Source of the DNA: Adiantum capillus-veneris
Taxonomy: Eukaryota; Streptophyta; Polypodiopsida; Polypodiales; Pteridaceae
NCBI GenBank assembly: GCA_014529385.2
Contig: CM043953.1
Coordinates: 111,474,049 to 111,538,048, forward strand
Direction: 5' to 3'
DNA: 64,000 nucleotides
Below the pieces are notes generated by a model that was given only the letters and a program-made list of their open reading frames with translations, was not told where the DNA came from and searched no databases. Shown piece after piece: positions 46,548-61,675 of this stretch (its first letter is position 1; each line of letters starts with the position of its first letter). Position numbers and translations under genes: made by a program.

Positions 46548-48190
46548 TATGGTTTTAGTACCCATCCTTGGACATTGTTGAGAAGTGGTCATGGAGGATG
46601 GAAGGGTTTTTATTGGTTGTTGATGGCCTGTATTTTTTTCTTTGATTGATGGATTTTTTGATGAGGTTCATTTTGTATTTTAGCATCTTGAATGTCCAAA
46701 TTTGTCTTTGGTGTGAGAGGTGATGTTACATTGTCCGTTGTAGTACCATAATTGCAAGGTTTTCTATCTATTTATTAAGAGTATGCACAAGAGGAATACA
46801 ATGGTGATGTTCTAAACCCATTCTAAATCAGGGTCTAATTACCTAGATGACCCAAGGGAAAAAACCCAACGGGAAAAAATGCCTTTGGGATATACACATT
46901 ATTGAGTACTTATTAACTAGCATCGTAAATATTAGTAATTTATTGAAGAGAATATTTGTTGATGTATATAGAAATAAGAGGGCATCAAATATATGGGTAG
47001 CAACATGGAAATCTGGTTTGCTTGTTGTAGTCCACTCAAGATGCATGGATGGAAGAAAAAAATAGTGTCTAATGCATACGGCCAATGATGAAACATTCTA
47101 TATGCATACACAAAAATGCATGAAAAGCAATATGTATCTATAAAAGAATATGACGTGGCTTTACAAGCTAGCACCCCTTTAAAAAGGGTTTTGGTTGTTG
47201 AGTATATGTGCTCTCATATCATTTTGCACCGTGTGTGAGTGTTGGACTCTACGTTACTCCATCATGATTAAGTTAATAGACTTTGACTCTTATGCTCGTC
47301 TCTTCTAGCATGAGCGACACAACTTAGATATGTTCAACTCTTCCAGCTTGAGCATAAGCCTAATAACTTTGACTCTTAGCACAAAGTTTAATAGGACTTG
47401 AAGCTTTGGGACTAATGCTTTGCTCATTTTTTTCTCAAGAGCCCGTCTCTAACTTACATCAAAGAGTGTTTTTTTGCACTATGGAAACTCAACTTTTTAC
47501 ATTCTTGATCCTACTACAAACATCTCTTTAAGTAAAAGTAATCTTGAATCATCAATGGTGGATTATTGAAAGACCAAGGGTGAAGGTTTCTTTTACAATA
47601 CCTATTTAAATGGCTTGAAATCTATAGCTATGCCAATTGGGTTGTCCTTCTTTGATTGTGAAGACTTGATTGTCTATTTGATTCTCCAACTAGGCCTATC
47701 GCAAGGAGCCTTTGATGTTGTTGTAGGTCTTTGTTGATTGTCAGCATCATCTGATGACTTTTGACTAGGAACATTAGAAGACTTAGGAATCCAAATCCTT
47801 TGGTGACTTTATCTAACTCATACAACCCTGTCGCAATAGTATTTGTTGGCTTACAAGTGACTGGTAGCCAAATGTTTGTATATCCCGTGTGAAATCCTTG
47901 TTCAAGAAGGACATTCTATAAAATCCATTTTTTCTTTGTATCTTCTTGAGGGCTGTGGTAGTCTTTATAAGCATTCGGTGTTGTCGTTTTGTATTGCCTC
48001 TTCTTCGGTATCCAAGAATGTTGTCCAGGTTGATACCTATTTGTCCTTCTTCTCTACTGGGTCTTGATTGCGATTCATATGTTGTAATCTTTGGTTTCGG
48101 TACCCATATTTTTTGATACCTTTATAGTACTCTTGTTCTTTCGAATTTTATTGTGATACTATCGATCCCATGTGTTTGTCTTTATATGCT
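46548..48190. other. Unassigned intergenic stretch
   Basis: AT-rich, only short frames without domains on either strand. If 46538 is an LTR start, the right neighbour should be the 3' end of that element's internal region, but no pol tail is readable. Confidence 0.4.
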
Positions 48191-48207
48191 GATCTTTAGT
48201 CTTCAAT

Positions 48208-50510
48208 TCACACTAGATCATTGACTTTTACTAGACTTCTTAGAACAAACACTTCCTTCACGTGCTCAGGCTTTAATGAGTACTTGGGCTGATATACCTT
48301 TGCTTTTTTGGGTGGCTCCCTAGAGGTTTTGTTTGGGTCAGCAAATGACTGGGAGTTTCTAAAGCTTGACTTGCTTGAAGTAGTTGATCCATGACGATGC
48401 TTTGATATAAAGGCATATGTTGTCACATATTTCACACTCATTGGTTGTAGGCTCACGTTAGATCTACCTTTGTCTAGGCCTATCGACTGCCATTTTTGGG
48501 CTTGGACATCCCTTGGTTGTATGGCATTGGTCGGAGGCTGATTGATGGTGATACTTTTGCTTTTGTCCTTTCCCCTATCCTTCTTGTGAAATTTTGCAAG
48601 TACAAAAAAAAAAAGTGAGGACACTATAGCAAACCAAACCACACTAGTTGTACAAGAAAAACATAACTTACCGTTGAATTCTTCAGCTTCATTTTTGGGG
48701 AACTTGCCATCCACATAGTCCAAGAACCATAGGTATTCTCTCCATGTTTCCTTACCATGGAAATTTTTTATCCAATTGTTGGGATAGATCCCGCTCTCCT
48801 CTCTCTCAGACTCTACCCATGCATCACTGGGATGTTCAAGGTATGGACTACAAAGACCTATCTTAAGGGCACCCAACCACTATTTACAAATTAAAAGAGG
48901 AACAACTCCATCATTTATAACACACAATTTTAATCTTACCTCCTAATAAAACTCTATAGTTAGAAACTTGTACAGTAGGTGTCAAACAGTATATGCAAAA
49001 TACGACTGCTCCTTTGCACTATGTGTAGCTCGTATGATTGCCTTCCACCACACAAAAGCCTTACCAAAGTGCTCTTGTCAAAAAGCCTGCATTGCCTCGT
49101 CAAGAGACATGCCAAAATCGTGCCCGGCGTGTACATGTAGCTTCTTCAATGTGGAACTCTTGGCCTCCATCTTCTCCACCAAGTTCAATACACCCCTGCA
49201 CTCCAACTATTAGTTATGTTGCAATACTAGGTAAGACCCCGTACTCTGATGTTACTACACTCACGTTTCTAGCCGCCACCAATATACGTGCATTCTCAAC
49301 CACTACAAGAATGACTAATCTTGAGTCGAAATAGATGCCTCCACCAATGAAACATCGCCCCTGGTCAATATATTGACCACGTGGCATTTTTGTAATTTAC
49401 CATTGGACAACATTTTTAAAAATTAAGAAAAACAAATAGTGCATTCAAAAGCAAATAGAACTTGCTCCGCAAGAAATGAGTACCCATGCAACCTCGAAGA
49501 CTTTGAAGGAGGTCATTTTGAAACCCTTCTCTCCTCAACCCACAAAAGAAATGCATTTAAAAAAAAACTATGAGCCATTCTTAGGATCGGTTATGACCGC
49601 TATCTCTAATACCTTACGTACAATAAAGTTCTTGGTCTCTTTTACTGCCAAATCATACCTTGCCTTGTAATCATCTCCGTGCATGTGGTACTCTCTACTA
49701 CCCTTCGATGGCAAATTCTATGTTTTGAGTCGATACATTACATCAAACTCTTCCTACAATACAAATCTCCAAAAAAAGTGATTTTCAAGCAAAACCACAT
49801 GTACTCACCTATTGCATGTGTATTATAAATTTTAAATACCTTGCACAATAATTGTGCTAGCAAAGACAAAGGTATTCTAAGCCATTTTGATCGGTTCATT
49901 TCCGTGCCATGAAGTGCCCTCTCAGCTTTTGCCATATCTTCTTCATTAAATTTAGTAACAATAGCTTAAGTGGACCAATGGAATTATGTACTTGTTGATC
50001 ATGCCAAGCACGAATACAAATTCTGCCATCTCCTCTAGGTCAAACTTCACAATCATGCACTCAAATTTTGGTGTAGAGAATTCATCCAGCCGCTCCTGCA
50101 GTGCCGAGTCCTTCCAGGCATGGAGCGGATAATTTCCATCCCCTACGATGAACATTATATTCTCCATGTGAGAGAGCTCAAAAATGTCTCTAATTTTGTC
50201 ATCAAATGTAGCCGAAATCTCTTCCATAAGTGCCACACCTATTTAACGGTATAGGATCTTGTCCGAGAAAAGCTTTGGACACAATGAAATGAGCCATCAT
50301 GGACTGGTAACCTCTTAGGGCTATAGAGGTTGTGACTTTTACAAAAAAATCATCATTTGTTTTAATGAATAGATTGGCCAAAAGATGACAAAGAGGAATG
50401 TGTGGCAACAAGTGATTGTATGGCACAACATGTACATCAATCCGGTCTAAAAAAATGTGGTTATAAACCACATATATAAAGAGATCAATAAGAGAGTCAT
50501 TACGCGTGTT
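48208..50510 (-). pseudogene. Gene-like multi-part coding stretch, family not recognised
   Basis: The minus strand holds several neighbouring pieces with protein-like composition: 50510-50230 (HVVPYNHLLPHIPLCHLLAN, VTTSIALRGYQSMMAHFIV), continuing after a one-base shift in 50236-49990 (EEISATFDDKIRDIFELSHM, DGNYPLHAWKDSALQERLDE), 49950-49830 (KAERALHGTEMNRSKWLRIP), about 49750-49560 (YKARYDLAVKETKNFIV), about 49190-48975 (LDEAMQAF, KAFVWWKAIIRATHSAKEQ) and 48879-48208 (YLEHPSDAWVESEREESG, WREYLWFLDYVDGKFPKN, then Ser/Lys-rich). Candidate splice signals are visible: donor AG-GTAAGATT at 48939 with acceptor AAATAG at 48880, and donor ACG-GTAAGTTATG at 48671. Internal stops and the frameshift suggest a pseudogene, perhaps a captured or transposon-borne gene. 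I know no matching family. Confidence 0.45.
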
Positions 50511-51015
50511 TTGTGCTTCTATGGATGTTGACGTGATTGCACCCCTTCAACGAAGGTCCTTGTAGCCATCAACACACACACACTTCAAACGTGGTTGTTG
50601 TCGTAAGAGAGGAACTGCTCTCTTGAGTGGTGTGGAGAGAGATTTCTTATTGGTGGTCCACTCCATTAGATTGATTCCTTGTTATTTTCTTTATAATATT
50701 GGTGCCAAAAAAAAAGAGTGAAAATTAGAGGGGTGAGGGAAAAAAATATAAAAGATGGAAGCTTATGGCTTTGAGGAGAAAGGTGGAGAGTGAGAGTGAG
50801 AGTTTGAGAGAAAAGAGAATGGAAAGTTTGAGGGAGGGAGGAGAAGGTTTGAGAGAAAAGAGAATGGAAAGGAAGAGCAAAGCTTATAGCAAAGGGATAA
50901 GGAGAGGGTAGTGAAATGAGAAAGAGGGCCTTTTTTGGAGTTCACTAACTCTTATGGAGTGAGAGCAAGAAAACAAAAAGGACAAGGTGAAACCCTTTTA
51001 TATGCAAAAGGGGTT

Positions 51016-51017
<2 letters not shown>

Positions 51018-51060
<43 letters not shown>
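51018..51060. repeat. G43 homopolymer
   Basis: 43 consecutive G on the plus strand. Could form G-quadruplexes; true length may be distorted by sequencing or assembly. Confidence 0.85.
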
Positions 51061-51062
<2 letters not shown>

Positions 51063-51173
51063 CGTAGTCCATGTGGGCACTTGGTGTAGTGCCCCACGGG
51101 ACCCGATGGACACATTGTGTGCCATATGGACTGCAGGTTTCCCATAGTCCACGTGACCACCATAAATTGCATG

Positions 51174-51203
51174 GTGGTCCATGTGGTGTGCCACATGGAC
51201 CAC
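51174..51203. repeat. Perfect inverted repeat (13-base arms, 4-base loop)
   Basis: GTGGTCCATGTGG, loop TGTG, CCACATGGACCAC. Around it (51070-51240) are further partial copies of the same CCATGTGG/CCACATGG word, including an imperfect larger inverted repeat 51150-51187. Confidence 0.92.
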
Positions 51204-51376
51204 GAGCGACCTGCAATCCACATGGTCGTCGGGGTCCCGCCTAGGGGGAACAAGGGGCGGTTCCCACGGGGAGAGGGGGGACAAGAGAGAGAGAGAGAGA
51301 GAGGAAGAGGGAGAGGGGGGAAGAGTCAAAGAGAGAGATAGGTGGGGTGAGCGGGTAGTGGTTCCCATGGGGGAGG

Positions 51377-51423
<47 letters not shown>

Positions 51424-51681
51424 CAAGCCTCCAACGATCACTATGCATAAATTATGTATATCCCGTGCATTCGACTACTATTTCTAAAACTCTTTATCTG
51501 TGAATTTTCAACAAAAAAAATTACACTCTTTTGTCTTTTCAATCTGTAAATATTTTTTCAATTCCATTTTATGGTATCCTTATGTACGTAAAAATGTGAG
51601 AAAAAATAAAATTTAATAACCCCTTCTACTACACTCATGTAATAGTCACATAATTATTAAGTGATCCTCCCCGAGGGGTGG

Positions 51682-51728
<47 letters not shown>

Positions 51729-51821
51729 TGGTGCCCATTGGGGGGGGAGAGAGAGAGAGAGAGAGAGAGAGGTAGAGAGGGGGAGGAGGCATGGAGAGAA
51801 AGAGGGATAGGGGAAGGGGGG

Positions 51822-51860
<39 letters not shown>

Positions 51861-51890
51861 GTTTGGGAGAGGGAATGCAATTTGTAAAAA

Positions 51891-52198
51891 AATAATTTAA
51901 TTTAATTTTAAAAAATTATTAAATAATACTAATGACTACTAGGATTGATATAAAATGCTCTTAAATCTTTAAACACAATAAAACACTTTTACTCTTATTT
52001 TTTTAATCTATTGTTTATTTTGTCAACTCTACTATTATGACGTGCACTATAGTTCCTTCTTTCAAAAGAGCTTTCTTCTTTACCAATGGGAAGATTATTT
52101 TTGGGGTTTAGATATCTGTAAGAGCATGTTGCACCACAAACATTTAGTGCTCTACATGCTAGTGTCATGATTGGGAGTGAAGAGTTGACACTGCCACT
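51891..52198. other. AT-rich stretch, nothing recognised
   Basis: No gene, repeat or border seen before the LTR at 52199. Confidence 0.5.
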
Positions 52199-52516
52199 TG
52201 TAAACCCTTACAAACACCCTATCACCTTCAACGGACGTCTTATTATGATTTGATTGAGTCGTGGACCGGGCTTGTCGGTCCAATAGGTGTGTAGGTGATC
52301 GCTGATGAGAGGCGCATTACTTATCTTATTTTTACAGTATTTTTGCAACAATCGGCCACTGTGGGTGTCCATGTGTGAATGGGTTAGACTCTTATAAAAG
52401 GTCCATTTGACCTTCTTTGAGGTGCAAGCTAAGAAGTGCTCTTGCTATACCTCTATCTTCTCCTCCTTCATGTGCTCACATGTGTATATGTGTGTGTGTA
52501 TGTGTATGTGTGTATG

Positions 52517-52563
<47 letters not shown>

Positions 52564-52772
52564 TCGAGCATTGCGGTGGCATCGGCGGCGGCGGTGGCTC
52601 CTTCTTCTTCGTGGCACAGGATCCTTCACGACGGAAGCATTGAGGCGGTGAGTGACAAACCTGCCCCTTTGAGCTTGCTAGGATCTTCTAGTTGTGTGCT
52701 TGCAGTCATCCGTGGCTCACACACAATGTTTTTGGCAAGTTTCTACCCTTGACACGTGTGGCAAAGCGCACA
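52199..52772 (+). repeat. LTR of a third B/D-family member
   Basis: Starts TGTAAACCCTTACAAAC and ends AAGCGCACA. It shares with the B LTR CCGGGCTTGTCGGTCCAATA, TATAAAAG (52393-52400), GATCGAGCATT, GAGCTTGCTAG and GTGGCTC. A GA microsatellite (about 52518-52562) occupies the same place as in the other copies. It is diverged from B, so older. Its partner LTR is not in the window. Confidence 0.85.
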
Positions 52773-52776
52773 TTTT

Positions 52777-53330
52777 TGGCACCACTATCAGGGACTGCCT
52801 TGCACTAAGCTTGAGGAGCACTCATTGCCATTTTTTCACCTGTTTTCAGCTTTTGTCTTGATTGTGTTAAATCTGTTAGTGGCTGTAATGTGCAGGTTTA
52901 GCAAGATTTGTTAGAATCTGTTAGTGTTGAAATGTGCAGGTTTTTGTTAGATCTGCTAAGTTCTGTAATGTGCAGGTGTTTAGCAAGTCTATTAGTTAGT
53001 GTTTAGTTTTGTAATGTGCAGTAGACATTGAGCAATACAATAGACAGTGAGAAGGTTGATTGTGTGTAGTTTACTGTGATAGGCAGTGTGTGAGTAGAGG
53101 TAATTAGTGTTAGCAAAGATAATTAGTGTTAATTAGTAGTGTTAGTTGTAGGCATGTTAGACAAAGTTGACAGGAGTAGTTGAATGAGCGCGTGAGCTCA
53201 TCGCCCATACGCATTATCCACAAAACAAAAGTTTTTTTCAAAAAGTTGTTTTTTTTTAAGTTTAAAAAAAAAAGAATTAAAAAAACCGCTCGAAAAATTT
53301 GCGACAAAAAAAAAGATCTTATTTTAAAAG
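52777..53330 (+). other. Primer site and leader of the third B/D-family member
   Basis: TGGCACCACTATCAGGGA at 52777 matches the B primer site. The leader has a repeated phrase TGTAATGTGCAGGT (52885-53030). Near 53170-53320 GAGCGCGTGAG followed by A/T runs resembles B at 31590-31670. Cut by the LINE at about 53330. Confidence 0.65.
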
Positions 53331-55843
53331 GAAGGGATCTTAGTCAAATCATTGGACGGCCAGAGATCCAATCCCTGGAAGTGGAGGAAGCGAGAGGGAC
53401 CTTACTTCAAAGCGTCAAGAAGAAGATTCCCCCGTCAGAAGCTAATAGCCTACAAGTGGCGTTTTTCAAAGACGAATGTTCACTAGCATTGCAAGCCCTT
53501 GGCAAGGAGAAGTCCCCTGGATGGTATGGGATGATGGAGGAATTCTTTACAGAATTCTGGGACGATCTCCCAGTCTCACAAGTTTGGCCAACAAAGACAT
53601 TGCCGAAGGGTCATTGGAGATAAGTGTAAAGAGAGGGCTTATCAAACCCATCCCCAAACAAATTTGTTGTTCTCAATTGAAACATTGGCGCCCCCTATAA
53701 CGATGATGTCGATGGCCTACAATATTATGGCCAAGGCAGTAGCCCTCAGACTAGCCCCCTTAATTGACAAGATCATCTCTCCACATCAACATGGGGTTCA
53801 TCAAAGGAAGTTCCATCTACGATAACATCTTGGCAGCAATGGTGGGCATCAAATACGCAACTTACACAAAGCAAGAGTGCATTCTACTGCAACTAGAATT
53901 GATAAGGCTTATGACAAAATAACATGGACATATATAGAAGCAATCATGGAAGCTCTGGTCTTTGGGCCTTGCCTATGTCATCTTATACGTGCATAAGGGG
54001 CTGGTAGCCAGTCAGAGCTCCTATTTAATGATAGAATAGTGGGCTCTTTTGAGGTCAAAAGGTCTATTAAGCAAGGATGCCCACTGGTCCCTCTGCTTTT
54101 TTCCATAGGATCACATCCTTTAATCACGTCGCTCGAAGCTAGTGTTGAGCGAGGGGAATTGCAAGGCCTTGCTTTACGAGGAAAGAGCCAACTACTAGCA
54201 AAACTATTTGCAGATGATTTTTTCCTCTTCTTGAAGGCGTGCCCCTAGGTCATCAGGAAAGCTCTGGAGATTGTACAAATGTTCTCAGTAGCTTTGGGGT
54301 CCCAGTGTAATATAGAGAAGTCAAGGCTGATCTCCTTGTCGAAATATGACTCATTTGACCCTTCTAACTGGTCGAGGGAGATTGTCACAAAAGAAAATAT
54401 TTCCAGACATCTGGGGGCCCCTTGAGGGTGGACGTAACTCACAAACAAAGATTTCAGTGGGTCCTTGAAGAAATCAAAACAAAAAGGGTAGGTGGGACAA
54501 TGCTATTCTCCCATTCCCAAGCCGAATAAAAGTGATTAATGCCCTTATGCTCCCTTATATTGCCTTCACTAGCCCACTTCTCAAGATAGCTCAATGTCAC
54601 TGGAAAGAGTTCTTCAAACCGGTAAAAAGGTTTCTATGGAAAAACAACATGAAATCTTCCAGGCCATGGCAATGGCCTTGTTGGGAGTCAGTCGTCGCTA
54701 GGCCAATGACTCAAGGAGGCCTCGAAGTTCTCAACCCTATGGCCCATGCAGAAGCTTGCTATACCAAATTTGTAGTCTCCTTGGCTAGACAGGATCAAGC
54801 TTGGGCTATCATGATCAGAGATATGATAGAAGTAGCTAAACTTGGATCAAATGGTGGAAAGTGGAGAGGGATAGAGGTTCATGACAAACTATTTGCCCCA
54901 ACGTGGTCTACCCTAAGTTTGGGGGGCGGCTCAAGGGAATTGGTAAGGAAATGCAACAGAGTAGCGAGAGTCTTAAAGTGGGGGGAAGAAACTAGATACT
55001 TCAAGAACTCCATTTTGCATGGTCCCCTTGGCTTTCCAAAGTTGTAGATCTGCGGCAAAATCCCTATTGGATAGAAACAACGAGAAAACTGAATAATATG
55101 GGTCTGAATCGACTTGGGCACTTTTGGGACAGTGACAACAAGATTTGGAAAACCATTGACCTTCTTGTAACCCAATTCCAACTTAATAGCTTGGAGGTTT
55201 TTCTAGTCAATAAAGTGATGAAAGAGCTTGACAATCTAGTGATTCCAATCTCTGATTTGGAGTTGGACTGGAATGCCTAGCAATGGCCCTAAAGTAGTCT
55301 CTAATGGAAACCCCATTCTAGAGGCATTTATTATACAATGATGCTGAAGCAGGAATTGTTCTAGCCCCCTTAACAAGATATGGAAAAAACAATGGCCGAA
55401 GGAAAGGTGGGAGCGAGTAATGGAGAACATCTGGGAGCCAAAGGTTTTGCAGCACATGAAGATATTTCTATGGAAGGTAATTTGGGGTGATCTACCGACA
55501 GGGGTGAAGATTCAAGAGAGAGGGATTGGGACATATCGATGCTTGGGGTGCAGGTTGGTTAGTGAAGACCTGGCCCACCTATTCATGGAATGCCCAACTA
55601 TCAGAGGCCTCGCAGGAAAAATATGAAAGTGGGTCCAAAGAACATGGAAAATTGGTTTTTTCAAGACTGATTTATTCCTTGGAGGTAATAATTTGGGTAG
55701 TCCTCCTGAAAGGACAAGGGGAACTAGAACCTAGGAGTCCACCTCCCAACCAACCACTATATAGCATGGCTCCTAGCCCTTTGCTGCTACAAACGGGAGC
55801 GCGCAGAGCCCTGCAAAATACCAAAACTAGATACTATAGACGA
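53331..55843 (+). pseudogene. L1-like LINE ORF2 fragment: reverse transcriptase and C-terminal zinc finger
   Basis: Begins in the region between endonuclease and RT. Motifs in order: KSPGWYGMMEEFF (form of K-x-P-G-x-D-G), LAPLIDKIISPHQ then GFIKGSSIYDNILA (about 53750-53830), SIKQGCPLVPLLF (about 54060), LLAKLFADDFFLFL with the catalytic F-A-D-D (about 54205), FLWKNNMKSSRPWQWPCW-like thumb/connection (about 54630) and a CLGCRLVSEDLAHLFMECP zinc finger (about 55535-55600) typical of plant LINEs. Frameshifts and stops break it into at least six pieces. The endonuclease part is absent (5' truncation, common for LINEs). It ends where a minus-strand LTR starts; no poly-A tail is seen. Confidence 0.88.
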
Positions 55844-56270
55844 TGAAACACACAAATTTGCATACCTAGCAACCATCCTTGCACATAATCAAGCTGCACA
55901 CGAGCAGAAAGAGACAGAGAAGGAGATAGAGCGAGAGAGCACGTGCAAGCGCACCTCCTAGAGAGGAGTGCTACGCCGCCACGACGAGAGAGAAGAGAGG
56001 AGAGACGAGAAGAGCAACGCAGACACTGGGTGCAATCTCCCCCCGTGCAAGAGTGACCATTTCCCTCTTGCACGTATTTGTTTTATAGATTTCTTGAATG
56101 GTCAAATTGGTTACAAACTGGCCGGCCGGTCATAAATGGCCAAAGCTCATAAAAGAGCACTTGAATAATAAAATGTACATGATATACAAATACATTTGCA
56201 TAGGCCAAGCTGGGTCTAGTCTTTTCCACATGTCAGCTGCAATAAATAGTAAAATGTCAATTCTATAACA
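55844..56270 (-). repeat. Minus-strand gypsy-type LTR (element G)
   Basis: On the minus strand the internal end reads AACTGAGGACAGTTGC then CAACGGAGAGGTA, a common pre-LTR ending of gypsy elements, followed by TGTTATAGAATTGACA at 56270. The LTR would run to the TG at 55844. A TATA-like CTATAAAAC (minus, about 56093-56085) supports it. It adjoins LINE coding DNA at 55843. No second copy was found. Confidence 0.55.
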
Positions 56271-57500
56271 TACCTCTCCGTTGGAAAGCAACTGTCCTCA
56301 GTTGCGAAGATAAAAATCTGCAAACAATACTTGTCAAAAACAGTGATTAGTATGTTGTGTCAAAAACATCACATAATAAAAGAAAAATTTATGAAACTAA
56401 ACAACATTAGCTTATGCCTGTTGTCATCCACATACTACCTATTCTAGTGTCCCATACCACTAGAATAAGCAGTATATGTCATATCCTGGTGAATCAGGAT
56501 ATCATTGGTCACACTCATCATTAATCTCATAATGTCAAGTCTCATCACATAAACATTGCCATAATAATCACCAGATACCAAATCCCAATCCAATTCCAAT
56601 TCCACAATATAAGTCCAAACCCAAATCACTGTCATTATGTACCCGGGTAACAAAATCATACCAGTTACAGTGGTGGCCAGCCACTGCAGCATGATTTTGT
56701 GATCGGTGTTGCCTAAATCGGCGAATCTACACCAATAAGACGTGCTGCCTAAATCAGCGAATCTGCATTTACCCTTGTGAATCTGTAATTTTTCAGTGTG
56801 CTGTCTAAATTGGCGGATCTTCACAGATAACTGGTGTTGCCTAAATCGGCGAATCTACACCAAGATGAGCATTTACACACTGCCAAAATCGGTGGATCTG
56901 TGTGCATGTGACCAATGGACTAGACAAGACATAAAACGACAAAACATGTACTACTTGTGTGACACCACATTGGAGTGTAGTTGAGTAGCAGAGTACTTAC
57001 AAATTTTTGTTCACTAACTCAAAACATCGCAACTCATATGAGTAGCTGCATAGCTTAATGCGAAATCCTTTCAATAGAAATTACATGCAATGCAAGCACA
57101 AGCCAGAACTTTAGGGATTCTTAATTTCATATGCCATAAGAAAATGCAAGGAAGTAAAAGATCTTTTTGCTTTCAAATTGTCCAATGGTATTATCCTTAC
57201 TGCAAACTACTTGACGTTGTGTCCTTAAATATATGCACCAACAATATAAACTTCCAAGCAAGTAGAGAAAGTGAGTATTATTGTAGGAATATGTTAAGGG
57301 ATGTCATTGCAGTATAGGCAGACGAGATATGTTGCGTAAGTGATGTGATCTTAAGAAATATGATAGCCGTAGATATATATAGGAATGGATTCATTAAGGA
57401 GAATTAAAATATCATGGAAAACAACGAGAAATTACGTACCTGGAGGTGGTTTGCAGAAGTGACTAGTATCCAAATCGGCAAATGCTAAACAATTTCTTGA
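56271..57500 (-). other. Internal-side DNA next to LTR G, with hairpin-like repeats
   Basis: No gypsy domain can be read on the minus strand. A 126-residue minus-strand frame (56824-56444) shows RFADLG twice because of a short repeated DNA unit (56700-56900). It could be 3' non-coding DNA of element G or unrelated. Confidence 0.4.
56705..56905. repeat. Dispersed short repeats of the unit GGTGTTGCCTAAATCGGCGA
   Basis: Full or partial units near 56705, 56742, 56798, 56843 and 56878. The best ones start GGTGT, hold GCCTAAATCGGC, and end CTACACC, so each has complementary ends and an inner stem. Confidence 0.75.
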
Positions 57501-58309
<809 letters not shown>

Positions 58310-58310
<1 letters not shown>

Positions 58311-58830
58311 GAGAGGGAAAAAAAGAGATAGAAATGTAATGAAATGTTATATTAACCATCGGCAAAAGGCCAAAATTACCTATGAGAGCAAACTAGTACA
58401 ATCCTTGTGTATCTATTCCAATGCCTGGGTATAAAATAAAATAAAGTACATTAAAAGATTGAAAGATTAAAACTAAAAACCGGCAAGCTCCACATTAAAA
58501 TTATCATGATTATCATCAGTGTACGTGGATGCTTAGCATTGGTCGTTGTCTGAGAAAGTATTGCATTGGTCTCTGAAGAGTGTCCTCAATGTTCGTTGTT
58601 GTAAGGAGTCGCAGTGGAAGAGAAAAGAGAGATAGCGAAATAAATTGAAATGTTTTATTACTCATCTTCAAAAGACCATGGGATCAAACTTAGACCATCC
58701 TTATGCATCTAACCCAATGTTTGGATACAAAAGAAATTGAAGTACAGTAAAGACTAAATTGTAAAAATACTAAACCTAAATCCCAAAAAAACAAACTTAA
58801 TTTCCATCATCATAGTGGATGGCCGAGGAT
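58310..58830. repeat. Diverged tandem duplication, period about 310 bases
   Basis: 58315-58500 and 58625-58810 align: AGAGATAGAAATGTAATG / AGAGATAGCGAAATAAAT, TGAAATGTT, ATCCTTGTGTATCTA / ATCCTTATGCATCTA, then A-rich ends (AGTACATTAAAAGATTG / AGTACAGTAAAGACTAA). Non-coding. Confidence 0.65.
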
Positions 58831-60845
<2,015 letters not shown>

Positions 60846-60852
<7 letters not shown>

Positions 60853-61675
60853 CGCATCCTCAACTATGAAGGGTTGAGAGAGAAAACAAATATTTTTGGA
60901 ATTACTCGCCGGCTTCCAAAAAGTGCTCGCCAAAAATTATTCCCCGTATTGCACTATCGTTGTTTGTCATTTGTAAACCTTCTATACAGTTTCCTATATA
61001 TCTCCGTAAAACATGACATATGTCTCCCCAGGTCAAGCTGTAAATAGAATTATCCTTGCCTTGATATTATGTATCCCCTGGGTGTCCTATGACATGAGCT
61101 TTTATGGATTCAGGACCCAAGTCATCATAGATTTTAGACTCTCATCTATATCTATGTCCATTTTTATCATAACATGTGCTTGTTAGGTCACAATGTTGAC
61201 GCTTGAATTTCGATGGGTGATAGTTTGGCTCTGAACAGATTTTTTGATTTACTCGGGTAATGTCGTTCAACCTAGAGAAGAGGGGCTATAATAGATTCTT
61301 TCCTTGGAGATAAACCATCATTCTTGACTCTTTTTCCCATTGTGAGTTCCCATGGTTTAAGGGTCTATTCCCTAGAATTTTTTTACTTAGAGACATTGAT
61401 TTTTCATTAGGCCTAGAGACCTAATAAGGAGTTTTACTCATGCTTGAAGCTTATGACTAGCATTGGCTACAGGAAATGCCTCTATGGGCTTCACTAGCAG
61501 TTGTAGCAATTGCAAAATTATACAAACTTATGGAGGAGATATATATAGTACTTGGTCAGGTTTGGTTTGAGCATTAGGGAAAATTTGAACTCTCAAAGGG
61601 GCTCTATAAGGAGGTTTGACTTTGCCTCTCTTGTCCAAAGTGGGCAACCCACTGAAGTACATAAACTCTTTGTCA
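60846..61675. other. Unassigned stretch
   Basis: No domain. The minus-strand phrase RAPLRVQIFPNA near 61570-61600 resembles GPFGVHIFPNADHVL at about 24240. Confidence 0.4.

Larger units (their letters stand above)
50763..51890. repeat. Purine-rich low-complexity region with GA microsatellites
   Basis: The plus strand is almost entirely GA-rich (50760-50940, 51270-51420, 51680-51860), with GA runs at about 51381-51418, 51685-51724 and 51824-51858. It includes the G43 run and the hairpin cluster listed separately. Frames here are artefacts. Confidence 0.85.

Noticed and set aside
56705..56905. CRISPR-like array
   Set aside because: Units are imperfect and irregularly spaced, in eukaryotic repeat DNA with no associated genes.
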